From Planctomycetota bacterium (lineage in GTDB: Bacteria; Planctomycetota; UBA1135; GCA-002686595): a stretch of 64,000 nt of DNA. Positions 1 to 7,499 of this stretch are shown here, in pieces. The first letter of the stretch is position 1. Each line of letters begins with the position of its first letter. The translations under genes were made by a program, and so were the position numbers. The stretch is taken from the NCBI GenBank assembly GCA_029259595.1, contig JAJDEW010000121.1, forward strand, positions 62,001-126,000, in the 5' to 3' direction. The notes under the pieces are model-generated. The model searched no databases. It was not told where the DNA came from and saw only the letters and a program-made list of their open reading frames with translations.

Positions 1-979
1 AAGCGGCACCGACGAGGCCGCCGGCCGCGTTGAGAGCCGCGACGTCGTCGACTTCGGCCTGGGCCACGAGGGCGCGTACCGTGAAGCCGCGGTAGCGGAA
101 GTCCGCATGGGCCTCGACGATCGTCGTGCTGGTGTCCCCGAGGCCGGCCTGGTTCTGCCCCGCGTCTCCGAAGTAGGCCGAAGCGCCGAGTACGAGGCCG
201 GCAACGCCGCTCCAGTCGGTGCGCGCGACCAGCGCGAGATCCTCGGCCAGCGCTTCGCTACCAGCCTGGCGTCCGCCACGCAGGCCCGAGGCCGAGAAGC
301 CCATCGCGTCGAAGCCGTTCATCAGGTAGGCGCGGTACGCGAAGTCGCCGGCCTCACCATGCACGCCGACGCCGTTCTCCCGCCAGGTCGAAGGCAGAAT
401 GCGACGCTCGGTCTCCGGGCGTCCGACCGGAAGGAAGGTCGTCGGCTCGTGCAGCTCGTTCACGATCCCCATCGGTGTGAGCAGCAGCCCGGCGCGCAGG
501 GCGACGTGTTCGCAGGCGAGCCAGTCGAGATAGGCGAATTCGGCCGACACGCTGCCGTTTTCCCCGGTCGAACCGTGCTCGAACTCGATCTCCGAGTTGA
601 ACAGCCAGTTCTCGTCGAACTTGTATCCGAAGTAGAGGACGGTGCGGAGCGCGTCGAACTCGCTGGATCCCTTTCCGTTCGGATTCGAGTAGACGGCTTC
701 GCCGTAGCCTCCGATCGAGAGGCCCTGGTTCTTGTTGTAGATCTTCGAGGCCGCCGGGCCCAGGCCGGGGCGCGAGGCTCCGATTGGCACGAACACGTCG
801 CCGAAGGTGAGTCGCTCCGACTCTTCTCCGAGCACGTCGATGCGAGTCTTGAGTTCCTTGTTTTCGAGCTCGAGCCGCTGGACGCGGGCCTCGAGGTCGG
901 AGCCCTGGGCGTTCGCCGCCGCGGCCCCCACGACCGCGGACACGACCAGATACGGGGGGATGAGGAAGGATCGCTTCAC
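1..979 (-). CDS. Putative outer-membrane porin, 5' part only (runs off left edge)
   Basis: The gene begins at a GTG (977-979) that overlaps the TGA of the upstream apbE gene as GTGA, so the two are probably translationally coupled; 326 codons are visible and the 3' end lies outside the window. Residues 1-25 look like a signal peptide ending near ANAQG. Residues 28-56 form a short coiled coil (LEARVQRLELENKELKTRI). The remainder is rich in alternating hydrophobic/polar strands with Gly, Tyr and Phe (GLSIGGYGEAVYS, LRAGLLLTPMGI), typical of an outer-membrane beta-barrel. A coiled coil followed by a barrel resembles OprP/OprO-type porins. The substrate cannot be read. The Fur-type sites upstream of apbE suggest iron-linked control of the pair. 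Confidence 0.7.
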   Translation of the reverse strand, partial: MKRSFLIPPYLVVSAVVGAAAANAQGSDLEARVQRLELENKELKTRIDVLGEESERLTFGDVFVPIGASRPGLGPAASKIYNKNQGLSIGGYGEAVYSNPNGKGSSEFDALRTVLYFGYKFDENWLFNSEIEFEHGSTGENGSVSAEFAYLDWLACEHVALRAGLLLTPMGIVNELHEPTTFLPVGRPETERRILPSTWRENGVGVHGEAGDFAYRAYLMNGFDAMGFSASGLRGGRQAGSEALAEDLALVARTDWSGVAGLVLGASAYFGDAGQNQAGLGDTSTTIVEAHADFRYRGFTVRALVAQAEVDDVAALNAAGGLVGAA

Positions 980-2100
980 GGATTCTCTTTCTTGGTAAGG
1001 AGGACACCCGGGTCCAGGATCGTCAGACGATCGACGATGCCGTCGCTCGCCCGGGCGTGGAGGGTCGTGCCGTTCGTCTCGAGCACGAGCACCTCGATGC
1101 CCGCGTTGCGCTCGGCAAAGTCGAGGGCCGCGTCCGGACCGAGGACATACAGCCCGGTCGAGAGCGCATCGGCGGTCGTCGCGTCGGGAGCCCAGACCGT
1201 CAGGCTGCCGAAGTCCGGAGCAGGGCGTCCGGTACGGGGGTCGAGCAGGTGACCGAGGCGCTCCCCGTCGACGACGATGCCGCGCTCGCCGTTGCCGCTG
1301 GTCGCGCACGACCCGGAACGGACTTCGAAACGAAGCACCGCGTGCTCGCGTTCGGTGGGGTGCGCCAGTCCGTAAGCCAACCCGGGGCCGCCGTCGCCCT
1401 CCGCGTGCGAGCCCGGTCGTGTCCACGTTGCGAGCTGCCCCCCCAGGTCGAGCGTCGCTCGCAGGACCGCCGGCTCGGCGCGCAACACGTCGAGGGCCGC
1501 GTCGAGACCGACGCCCTTGCCGAAGGCCCCCTCTTCGAGCACGAAGTCCGCGTGACCGCGGCGCGCCGTCCAGCCATTTGGGCCAGACTCGAGCTCGAGC
1601 GCTTCGATTCCCGGTGCCGCCGCAAGGCGCGCCAGGACCGCGTCCGAAGGACGCTCGCCGCCCCCGGTCCGCAGCCCCCAGGCCGTCACCAGGGCACCGA
1701 CCCCGGGATCGAAGGCGCCCTGCGTCCGGAACGCGAGCTCGCGCGCGCGTCCCAGATCCGCGGCCAGCGCGGCCGAGATCCCCACCGGCGTCGCGACCGG
1801 CGCCCGGTTGAGGTGCGCGAGCTCGCTCGCGTCACTCCAGGTGCTGAGCCTCGTCTCGACCGCTTGCAGGGCGAGCAGGGCGCGCTCGCTCGCGGCCAGG
1901 CCCGCGGCGCGGTCCGTGACCTCGAGCAGGAGCGCGAAGCTCGTCCCCATGGCGAACAGGCGTCGCTCGACCTCGACCGTCTCGTCCGACACTCCCGCCA
2001 CCCGGGAACTCGGGGCCGCGACGACGGGCAGGTCGGGACCGGTACCGACCAGCCCGTGCGCGAGCATTGGAAGGAGGAGGAGCGGGAGGTGGGCCTGCAT
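976..2100 (-). CDS. apbE: ApbE-family FAD:protein FMN transferase
   Basis: This 374-residue protein has ApbE landmarks in order: GAFGKGVGLD at 191-200, DLGG at 218-221, SGSCATSGNGER at 262-273, HLLDPRTGRP at 284-293 and the metal-binding stretch TTADALSTGL at 308-317. ApbE enzymes covalently attach FMN to Thr/Ser of exported or membrane redox proteins. The hydrophobic N-terminus (HLPLLLLPMLAHGLVG) suggests export to the periplasm. The target protein is not in the window. The gene is preceded by two Fur-type palindromes and followed, with a GTGA overlap, by a porin gene, so an iron-regulated envelope redox or uptake function is plausible but inferred. No clear Shine-Dalgarno precedes the ATG. 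Confidence 0.88.
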   Translation of the reverse strand: MQAHLPLLLLPMLAHGLVGTGPDLPVVAAPSSRVAGVSDETVEVERRLFAMGTSFALLLEVTDRAAGLAASERALLALQAVETRLSTWSDASELAHLNRAPVATPVGISAALAADLGRARELAFRTQGAFDPGVGALVTAWGLRTGGGERPSDAVLARLAAAPGIEALELESGPNGWTARRGHADFVLEEGAFGKGVGLDAALDVLRAEPAVLRATLDLGGQLATWTRPGSHAEGDGGPGLAYGLAHPTEREHAVLRFEVRSGSCATSGNGERGIVVDGERLGHLLDPRTGRPAPDFGSLTVWAPDATTADALSTGLYVLGPDAALDFAERNAGIEVLVLETNGTTLHARASDGIVDRLTILDPGVLLTKKENP

Positions 2101-2165
2101 GCTGAGGAGGAGCGCCGGCGGCGGAGAGCCCGGGGGACTCTTCGACCGACGAGGGCGAAATGTTA

Positions 2166-2182
2166 ATGAGAATGAGTCTCAA
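2166..2182 (-). promoter_or_regulatory. Fur-type operator, distal copy
   Basis: ATGAGAATGAGTCTCAA matches the proximal site at 14 of 17 positions and has the 6-1-6 Fur pattern GAGAAT-G-AGTCTC with one mismatch. It lies 66 bp upstream of the apbE ATG. The centres of the two sites are 30 bp apart, about three helical turns, so both would face the same side of the DNA. Confidence 0.7.
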
Positions 2183-2195
2183 TGACAGCTAGAAA

Positions 2196-2212
2196 TTGAG
2201 AATCATTCTCAA
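2196..2212 (-). promoter_or_regulatory. Fur-type operator, perfect palindrome
   Basis: TTGAGAATCATTCTCAA is a perfect inverted repeat around one central base, closely matching the core of the Fur consensus (NAT triplets in 6-1-6 arrangement). No plus-strand gene starts nearby, so it most likely controls the apbE-porin pair on the minus strand. Repression by Fur-Fe(II) is inferred from the consensus only. Confidence 0.78.
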
Positions 2213-2329
2213 CAGCATCCACCCGCGCACGGCCCGGACACCGCACCTGAGCCCCGCTCCCGTCCACGCTGGTGTCCTGGACCCTCCCCCACGGTCCTTG
2301 CAGCGGCGCGGACCCTCCCGGCTTCGCTC

Positions 2330-3262
2330 TCAGCGGTCCACGGTGCGTCCCAGGCGACCCTCGAGCCACCACCCCAGCCGGTGGGCCACGAGGGAGCGCC
2401 CGAGCAGGCGCCGGCAGGCCTCGAACTCGACTCGCCAGGGCGCCTGGGTACGCACCGGGGAGCCTGGAACGGCGGCGGGCTCCAGGGCGCTCGCATAGGC
2501 CTGGAAGAAGCGGGCCACGTCGCCCCGCGACCAGGCCGCCCGTCCACGCTCTCGCTCCCGTACGAGCCAGCGCACGAAGCGCCCGAGGTTGGCGCGACGA
2601 ACCGCCTCCGCGAGCGGTGCCTCGAAGCGCGAGCGGTCGAGGTCGAGCAGCCAGAGCGGCGGCGGCTCTTCCCGGATGGACGGACCGACCAGGACGTTCT
2701 TCGGGTGCAGGTCGGCGTGGACGAATCCGATCTCGTGGAGCCGACCGAGGAGGCTCCCGGTGGCTCGCACGAGCCCCGCTCGGCGCGCGAACCCGAGCTC
2801 GCCGCGATCACGGCGGGCCAGGACCGCGCCGAGATCCTCGGCCTCGCGAATACGCCGGAACACGAGCGCCAGGCGCCAGCCCCCGCGCCCATGCCGCACG
2901 GCCCGGGCCGCGACGTAGTCCGCCGTGGCGATGCCCGCGGCCAGGAGGCGTTGCGCCAGGAGCAGCTCGCGAAAGGGCCGCGTGGGATCGAGGAAGCGTT
3001 CGCCCGTCAGAAAACGCAGGAGTCCCCCGTGGGAAAAGCGCCGGACCAGGAGCCGTTCCTCCCCCACCGCGAGCTCGCCCAGCGGATGACGACCGCGCAG
3101 CTCGCTGGCGGTCAGCGCTTCGCGCGCCTCGGGCCCGAAGCCCGCGCGCGCCAGGGCCTCACGTTCGTCGGTGCGAACGGCGAAGAGCGAGCCGGGCTTC
3201 ACCTCGACGGTGAAGTCCGGCTTCAGACGCTCGAGGAGCTCGCGGGCGGCCAAACGCGGCAC
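2330..3262 (-). CDS. WaaP/KdkA-like lipopolysaccharide kinase family protein
   Basis: The 310 residues carry a eukaryote-like kinase fold of the Kdo/WaaP/InaA kind: catalytic loop VHADLHPKNVLV at 181-192 (HxDLHxxN) and the metal-binding LLDLDRSRF at 205-213, with a GGLLRFLTGERF segment before the kinase core. Family members phosphorylate sugars of the LPS inner core, using ATP at the inner face of the inner membrane. There is no signal peptide or membrane span, as expected. The gene lies 21 bp downstream of kptA on the same strand and probably shares its transcript, although the two functions look unrelated. The acceptor sugar cannot be deduced. Confidence 0.8.
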   Translation of the reverse strand: MPRLAARELLERLKPDFTVEVKPGSLFAVRTDEREALARAGFGPEAREALTASELRGRHPLGELAVGEERLLVRRFSHGGLLRFLTGERFLDPTRPFRELLLAQRLLAAGIATADYVAARAVRHGRGGWRLALVFRRIREAEDLGAVLARRDRGELGFARRAGLVRATGSLLGRLHEIGFVHADLHPKNVLVGPSIREEPPPLWLLDLDRSRFEAPLAEAVRRANLGRFVRWLVRERERGRAAWSRGDVARFFQAYASALEPAAVPGSPVRTQAPWRVEFEACRRLLGRSLVAHRLGWWLEGRLGRTVDR

Positions 3263-3283
3263 ACAGGATGACGCGTGGGGCGG

Positions 3284-4801
3284 TCAGACGAGCCCGGCAC
3301 CGAAGCCGGGGCCGCTCGCCTTCTTGCTTTCCTCGCGTCGCGCCGGCTCGGGAGTCTCCTCACGACGCGCGGGGGGCTGCTCCTTTTCCACCTGGCGTTC
3401 CTGGCGCGGCTCCTGCGGAGCGGGCACGTCGCGCTGCTTCTCCGCGCTGAGTCCGGCTCCGAAGCCCGAACCCGCCGCGCGGCGGGAACCCGACTTGCGC
3501 TCGCTGCGCTCGATCGACGGTTCGCGACGGCTTTCGTCACGCTCCGGCGACCGACCCGGCTCACGCCCGCCACCTCGTTCCCCGCGCCCGCGGCCTCGAC
3601 CGCGCTCACGTCCGCGCTCGCTGTCGCGTCCGCGCTCGCCGTCGCGTCCACGCTCGCTGTCCCGTCCGCGCTCGCTGTCGCGTCCGCGCTCGCTGTCCCG
3701 TCCGCGCTCGCTGTCACGTCCGCGCTCGCTGTCACGTCCGCGCTCGCTGTCGCGTCCACGCTCGCTGTCGCGTCCACGCTCGCTGTCGCGTCCACGCTCG
3801 CTGTCGCGTCCACGCTCGCTGTCGCGTCCGCGCTCGCTGTCGCGTCCACGCTCGCTGTCGCGTCCACTCTCGCTGTCGCGTCCACGCTCGGTGTCGCGTC
3901 CGCGCGCGCTGTCGCGTCCGCGCTCGTTGTCGCGTCCGCGCTCGTTGTCGCGTCCGCGCTCGCTGTCGCGTCCACGCTCGCTGTCTCGTCCGCGGCCGCG
4001 CTCGCCCGACGGACGCTCGTCGCGCACCGAAACCCGTTCGGGGCGCTGCTCGCGTTCGCCGTCCCCGGCTCGATCGCGGTCGGGGGCACGGGTCGGGCGC
4101 TCCTGGGGCGCGCGGTCCCGACCGCGGTCGCCGTCACGTCCGCGTCCGCCGCGGCCGCGGCGGGAGCGCTCGCGTCCACCCCGCCCCTCGTCGGCCGGGG
4201 CGCGTCCGCGGCCGCCGGCGGGGCGACCGTGTTGCGGCTCGACGCCATCCTCGAAGTCGGCTTCGATCTCGACCAGGTGGGTCGGAATCTCCTCCGCCAG
4301 CCAAAGCGAAACGCGATCGTAGAAGTTCACTCCCTCTTCCCAGGCGTCGAGGGAACGGATCGAGAGCAACGTGTACTCGCGCGCCAACCGGCGCCCCGTC
4401 TCGCGCGCCTCGTCCTCGGACATCGCGAGGTGCAGGAAACGCCGCCGGCCGCCGCGCAGGCCGAAGCGCTTCGCGCGGTCGACCTCGGACGTCGGGATCG
4501 AGACGTAGAGCATCTCGGGCGGCTTGGAAGCGGGCCCGGGCTCGACGGGAATGGAGTGTCCGTACAGCGCGCGGATCTTCTCACCCTGGACTTCGTAGCG
4601 CTGACGATCGCCGGATTGCACGGCTTCGATCACGTCGTCTTCGTCGACTTCTTCGCCGAGTCGCTCGTTCAAGGCGCGGATCGTCTCTTCGAGGGTCGCG
4701 AATCCGTAAGCGTCGACATCAAGATCGAATTGCTCCGGTTGGTGACGGAGCATGAAGGCCAGAGAGCGGGTGATCCGCTCGATCAAGGCGGGGTCGGTCA
4801 T
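3284..4801 (-). CDS. kptA: KptA/Tpt1-type RNA 2'-phosphotransferase with long repetitive tail
   Basis: Residues 1-185 match KptA/Tpt1, which removes a 2'-phosphate from RNA using NAD+: MLRHQPE at 17-23 (the Arg-His catalytic pair), GFATLEE at 33-39, IRALYGHS at 76-83, PPEMLY at 94-99 and RRRFLHL at 119-125. The usual LYHGT motif reads LYVSI here. From about residue 195 the protein becomes an Arg/Gly/Asp/Glu-rich disordered tail with about 21 GRDSER hexapeptides, then two GFGAGL peptides, the second next to the C-terminus (GPGFGAGLV). The ATG at 4801 is supported by AAGGAATTCC upstream and by the family N-terminus; the open frame extends further upstream but without family similarity. 505 residues versus about 180-220 for the family. 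Bacterial KptA has no established substrate. Confidence 0.85.
   Translation of the reverse strand: MTDPALIERITRSLAFMLRHQPEQFDLDVDAYGFATLEETIRALNERLGEEVDEDDVIEAVQSGDRQRYEVQGEKIRALYGHSIPVEPGPASKPPEMLYVSIPTSEVDRAKRFGLRGGRRRFLHLAMSEDEARETGRRLAREYTLLSIRSLDAWEEGVNFYDRVSLWLAEEIPTHLVEIEADFEDGVEPQHGRPAGGRGRAPADEGRGGRERSRRGRGGRGRDGDRGRDRAPQERPTRAPDRDRAGDGEREQRPERVSVRDERPSGERGRGRDSERGRDSERGRDNERGRDNERGRDSARGRDTERGRDSESGRDSERGRDSERGRDSERGRDSERGRDSERGRDSERGRDSERGRDSERGRDSERGRDSERGRDSERGRDSERGRDGERGRDSERGRERGRGRGRGERGGGREPGRSPERDESRREPSIERSERKSGSRRAAGSGFGAGLSAEKQRDVPAPQEPRQERQVEKEQPPARREETPEPARREESKKASGPGFGAGLV
3612..3990 (-). repeat. Tandem 18-bp coding repeat (about 21 units, GRDSER)
   Basis: About 21 consecutive 18-bp units, read on the plus strand as variants of cgctcgctgtcgcgtccg, encode GRDSER with variants GRDNER, GRDSAR, GRDTER, GRDSES and GRDGER. 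Most substitutions are third-base or single-residue changes, indicating expansion by slippage under selection to keep frame and charge pattern. It is a minisatellite inside the kptA tail and likely varies in copy number between strains. Confidence 0.92.
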
Positions 4802-5115
4802 ACCCGGAATTCCTTGGAGGGCGTTGGGCTGGAGGTCCGTGGAGAGAAGGAGCTCGGTCGGCCGACTCCGAACGGGCGCGAGGGAACGCGTACGGGAGAC
4901 TCGGCCTGTTCGGAAGGTTCCGTGGGGCGTCGAGGTCGTTCTTCGGCGGGCTGCCAGGAGGGAAACAGGAAGGGCGCGTCGCTGCGCAAAAACTGCGCGC
5001 GAAAAACGCGCGGGCCGCTCCGAAGCGGAGCAGGGGCCCGAAGGCGGCCCATTGTAGGGCTTGGGGATCCAGATGCGATCCCCGAGGCCGCACGACAATC
5101 CGGCGTGCGCGGAGC
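4802..5115. other. 314-bp intergenic region between kptA and a membrane-protein gene
   Basis: No coding frame with family similarity is visible. It holds the kptA ribosome-binding region at its left end, an AT-richer stretch with repeated gcgcaaaaactgcgcgcgaaaaacgcgcg around 4985-5015, and a hairpin GGGGATC-CAGATGC-GATCCCC at 5063-5083 that may end the transcript of the membrane-protein gene. The kptA promoter is presumably here but I cannot place it. Confidence 0.5.
5063..5083 (-). terminator. Possible terminator hairpin
   Basis: A perfect 7-bp stem (GGGGATC/GATCCCC) with a 7-nt loop lies 33 bp past the stop of the minus-strand membrane-protein gene. No U-run follows, so this is only a candidate. 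Confidence 0.35.
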
Positions 5116-5880
5116 TCAGCCCAGGAGCACGCCGATGGCGAGCCCCATGACCAGGATCCCGGCCCCCGCCGCCAGGACATGCCGACGGTCCTCGCCGAGG
5201 ACGGACAGCGGCAGGACCGCACGGCCGTCGGCCAGGACGGCGCCGGCCACGATCGCCCCGCAGAGCGCGAGCAAGAGGTGGGGCGGCCAGGCGGCCAGGA
5301 CCACGGCGGCCGGATTCCAGTCCTCTCCGCCCGTCGGCAGGTCCAGCCCGGCGAGCCGCCCGGCCACCGCCGCTCCGCCCAAGAGCACGCACAAAAACAG
5401 CCCCAGGCTCCCCCGCCCGATGCGCATCGCGCCCAGGAGCAGGAGGGCCCCCACGAGATCGCGGGCCAGCGTGGCATCCGGTCGCTCCAGCGCCGCGCTC
5501 AGCTGGGCCCCGAAGGGCCACTGGGCGAGCACGTCCTCGGGCGCGTGTTCGAGCCCGCTGCCGACGATCGCGGCCGAAACGGCCACGAGCCAGGCGCAGC
5601 CACAAAGGGCGACCAAGATGCGTCGCTCGCGCCGCAGGAGCCCCAGGTGCAGGGGCAGGAAGGCCGCCAGGGCCAGCACGGCGCCCGCACCCGTCAGACC
5701 CGAGCTCAGACCGAGGAGTGTCCCGACAAAGCCGGCGGCGACCGCCAGGGGCCAGGCCAGCTCGGTGTTGAACCAGCGCAGGACGGGGCGCGGCTCGGCC
5801 GCGGGCGCGGGGCCCGCTTCTGCGGGGGACGCAGGCGCGGGAACCGAGCCTGCCTCGGGCTCAGGGGAGGTCTCCGGCAT
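5116..5880 (-). CDS. Polytopic membrane protein of unknown function
   Basis: The 254-residue protein begins with an acidic, Pro/Ala-rich cytoplasmic segment (residues 1-35) followed by about seven hydrophobic spans (for example GFVGTLLGLSSGLTGAGAVL, ILVALCGCAWLVAVSAAIVG and HVLAAGAGILVMGLAIGVLL). I recognise no family. The start at 5880 is preferred because gaagagggg lies 7 nt upstream; an ATG six codons earlier is possible. Either start overlaps the end of the upstream symporter gene, so the two are probably co-translated. A role connected with the symporter is suggested by context only. Confidence 0.6.
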   Translation of the reverse strand: MPETSPEPEAGSVPAPASPAEAGPAPAAEPRPVLRWFNTELAWPLAVAAGFVGTLLGLSSGLTGAGAVLALAAFLPLHLGLLRRERRILVALCGCAWLVAVSAAIVGSGLEHAPEDVLAQWPFGAQLSAALERPDATLARDLVGALLLLGAMRIGRGSLGLFLCVLLGGAAVAGRLAGLDLPTGGEDWNPAAVVLAAWPPHLLLALCGAIVAGAVLADGRAVLPLSVLGEDRRHVLAAGAGILVMGLAIGVLLG

Positions 5881-7405
5881 GCAACGGCCCCTCTTCACCC
5901 TCGCTGCGGGCGATCACGCAGGCTCCACACGAGTCCGACCAAACGTTGACGACCGTGCGCAGCATGTCCAGCGGCCGGTCGACGGCGAGGAGCAGGGCGG
6001 CCCCCTCGAGCGGCAGGCCGAGCGCAGCCAGGATCGCGAGCATCATGACGAGGCCGGCCGAGGGGATGCCGGCCGCCCCGACGCTGGCCAGGAGCGCCAT
6101 CAGGACGACCAAGGCCTGGTCGCCGAACGTCAAGACGAAGTCGGGGCTGACGCCCGAGTAGTACTGCGCCAGGAAGACGACGCCGATGCACTCGTAGAGC
6201 GCCGTGCCGTCCATGTTGATCGTCGCGCCGAGCGGCAGGGTGAACGAGGTCACGCGGTTCGAGACGCGGCCGCGCTTCTCGACCGTCTCGAGCGTGACCG
6301 GCAGGGTCATGCTGGAAGAGCTCGTGCTGAAGGCGGTCATCAGCGCCGGCGACATGGCCCGGAACCAGCGCCGCGGCGAGGCCTTGCCGACGAAGCGCAC
6401 GATCAACGGCAGGGTCACGGCCGCGTGGATGAGCAGGGCTGCCGTCACGACTCCCATGTAGAGCAAGAGCGGAGCGAAGACGTTGAAGCCCGTCTTCGCG
6501 ACGACGCGCACCATCAGGCAGAAGACGCCGTACGGCAGGAGCTTCAACACACCCTCCGCCATGCGCAGCATGACCTGGAAGGCCGACTCGAAGAACTCCT
6601 TCAGGCGCGTCCCGTGCGGCTCGGGCGTCTGGGTCAGGAAGAAGCCGAAGAGCAGCGCGAAGAAGATGATCTGGAGCATCCCCGCGTTGTCCGAGAGCGA
6701 CTCGAAGACGTTCGACGGGACCATGCGGCGCAGGACGTCGAGAAAGCTGTCCTCGGGCGCGCTCCCGGGCTCGAGCTGGGCCAGACCGAGCGCCGCACCA
6801 TCGCCGGGACGCACGATCGACACGAGCGCTTGTCCGACGAGGATCGCGAGCAGGCTCGTCCCGATGTAGTAGGCGAAGGTCTTGCCCCCCAGGCGCGAGA
6901 GGTCCTTGACCGTGCCGACGCCCGCGACGCCGCTGATGATCGACGTGAGGACGATCGGGACGATCAGCATCTTCAGGAGCGCCATGAAGATGTCCGCCAG
7001 AAACTCGAACGGCGCCATCCAACGCGCGCGGTCCGAGTCTGGTGCCATTCCCAGGGAGACGAGCTCCTGCGAGCCGTCGTCGCGCTCGAACCAGAGCACG
7101 TCGCCGTTCGTCGCTTGCGTCAGCACGTCTTCGTAGTCGGCGGTCGTGGTCAGCGGCGTCCGCACCTGGGGACGCTTCGACTCGACGCTGCCCTTGTTGC
7201 GGATCACGGCGACGAGGACATCGCCCGCCTCGAGCTTGCTCTTTTGTGCCGGGCTGTCCGCTTTCGCTGCGGCGAACCGCAGGCCCCCGTCGACCTCTTC
7301 GAAGGTGGCGCCGGACCAGGGCGGGGCTGCGGTGAAGCGCTGGAGGCAGAGCCCGAACACGACCCCCGCGGCCATCCACGCGAGCACCTTCCAATGGAAC
7401 TTCAT
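5861..7405 (-). CDS. Dicarboxylate/amino acid:cation symporter (DAACS) with inserted PDZ domain
   Basis: The 514-residue carrier has the SLC1/GltP hallmarks: serine-rich hairpin STSSSSMTLP at 360-369, NMDGT at 397-401, second hairpin GIPSAG at 446-451 and the substrate-site helix DRPLDMLRTVVNVWSD at 476-491. Such carriers import acidic amino acids or C4-dicarboxylates with Na+ or H+. Between the first span (7-22) and the second (133-155) lies an extra segment (about 32-120) containing SPAQKSKLEAGDVLVAV, a typical PDZ signature; topology places it in the periplasm. Typical DAACS proteins of about 410-440 residues lack it. The gene is followed by an overlapping small membrane-protein gene. Substrate is not determined. 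Confidence 0.88.
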   Translation of the reverse strand: MKFHWKVLAWMAAGVVFGLCLQRFTAAPPWSGATFEEVDGGLRFAAAKADSPAQKSKLEAGDVLVAVIRNKGSVESKRPQVRTPLTTTADYEDVLTQATNGDVLWFERDDGSQELVSLGMAPDSDRARWMAPFEFLADIFMALLKMLIVPIVLTSIISGVAGVGTVKDLSRLGGKTFAYYIGTSLLAILVGQALVSIVRPGDGAALGLAQLEPGSAPEDSFLDVLRRMVPSNVFESLSDNAGMLQIIFFALLFGFFLTQTPEPHGTRLKEFFESAFQVMLRMAEGVLKLLPYGVFCLMVRVVAKTGFNVFAPLLLYMGVVTAALLIHAAVTLPLIVRFVGKASPRRWFRAMSPALMTAFSTSSSSMTLPVTLETVEKRGRVSNRVTSFTLPLGATINMDGTALYECIGVVFLAQYYSGVSPDFVLTFGDQALVVLMALLASVGAAGIPSAGLVMMLAILAALGLPLEGAALLLAVDRPLDMLRTVVNVWSDSCGACVIARSEGEEGPLHAGDLP

Positions 7406-7450
7406 GGCCGGAGCCTAGAAGACGACGGGCCAAAGGGCCAACCCTGGAAA

Positions 7451-7486
7451 CCGGCGGGGGGGCGGTTGTTCTCGCCCCCCCGCCGG
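7451..7486 (-). terminator. Strong GC hairpin terminator candidate
   Basis: A perfect 14-bp stem (CCGGCGGGGGGGCG with CGCCCCCCCGCCGG) and an 8-nt loop lie between the end of the phosphatase-like gene (7500) and the start of the symporter (7405), both on the minus strand. There is no U-tract, but the stem strength and position argue for a transcript end. Confidence 0.7.
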
Positions 7487-7499
7487 TCGGGTCCTGCGC

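Noticed and set aside
3612-3990. Possible CRISPR-like array
   Set aside because: Units are 18 bp, directly adjacent, without spacers, and they encode a regular hexapeptide in the kptA frame.
4802-5605. N-terminal extension of KptA up to 5605
   Set aside because: The added residues are Arg/Ala-rich, overlap the upstream membrane-protein gene antisense-like and have no similarity to the family; the ATG at 4801 has a ribosome-binding site.
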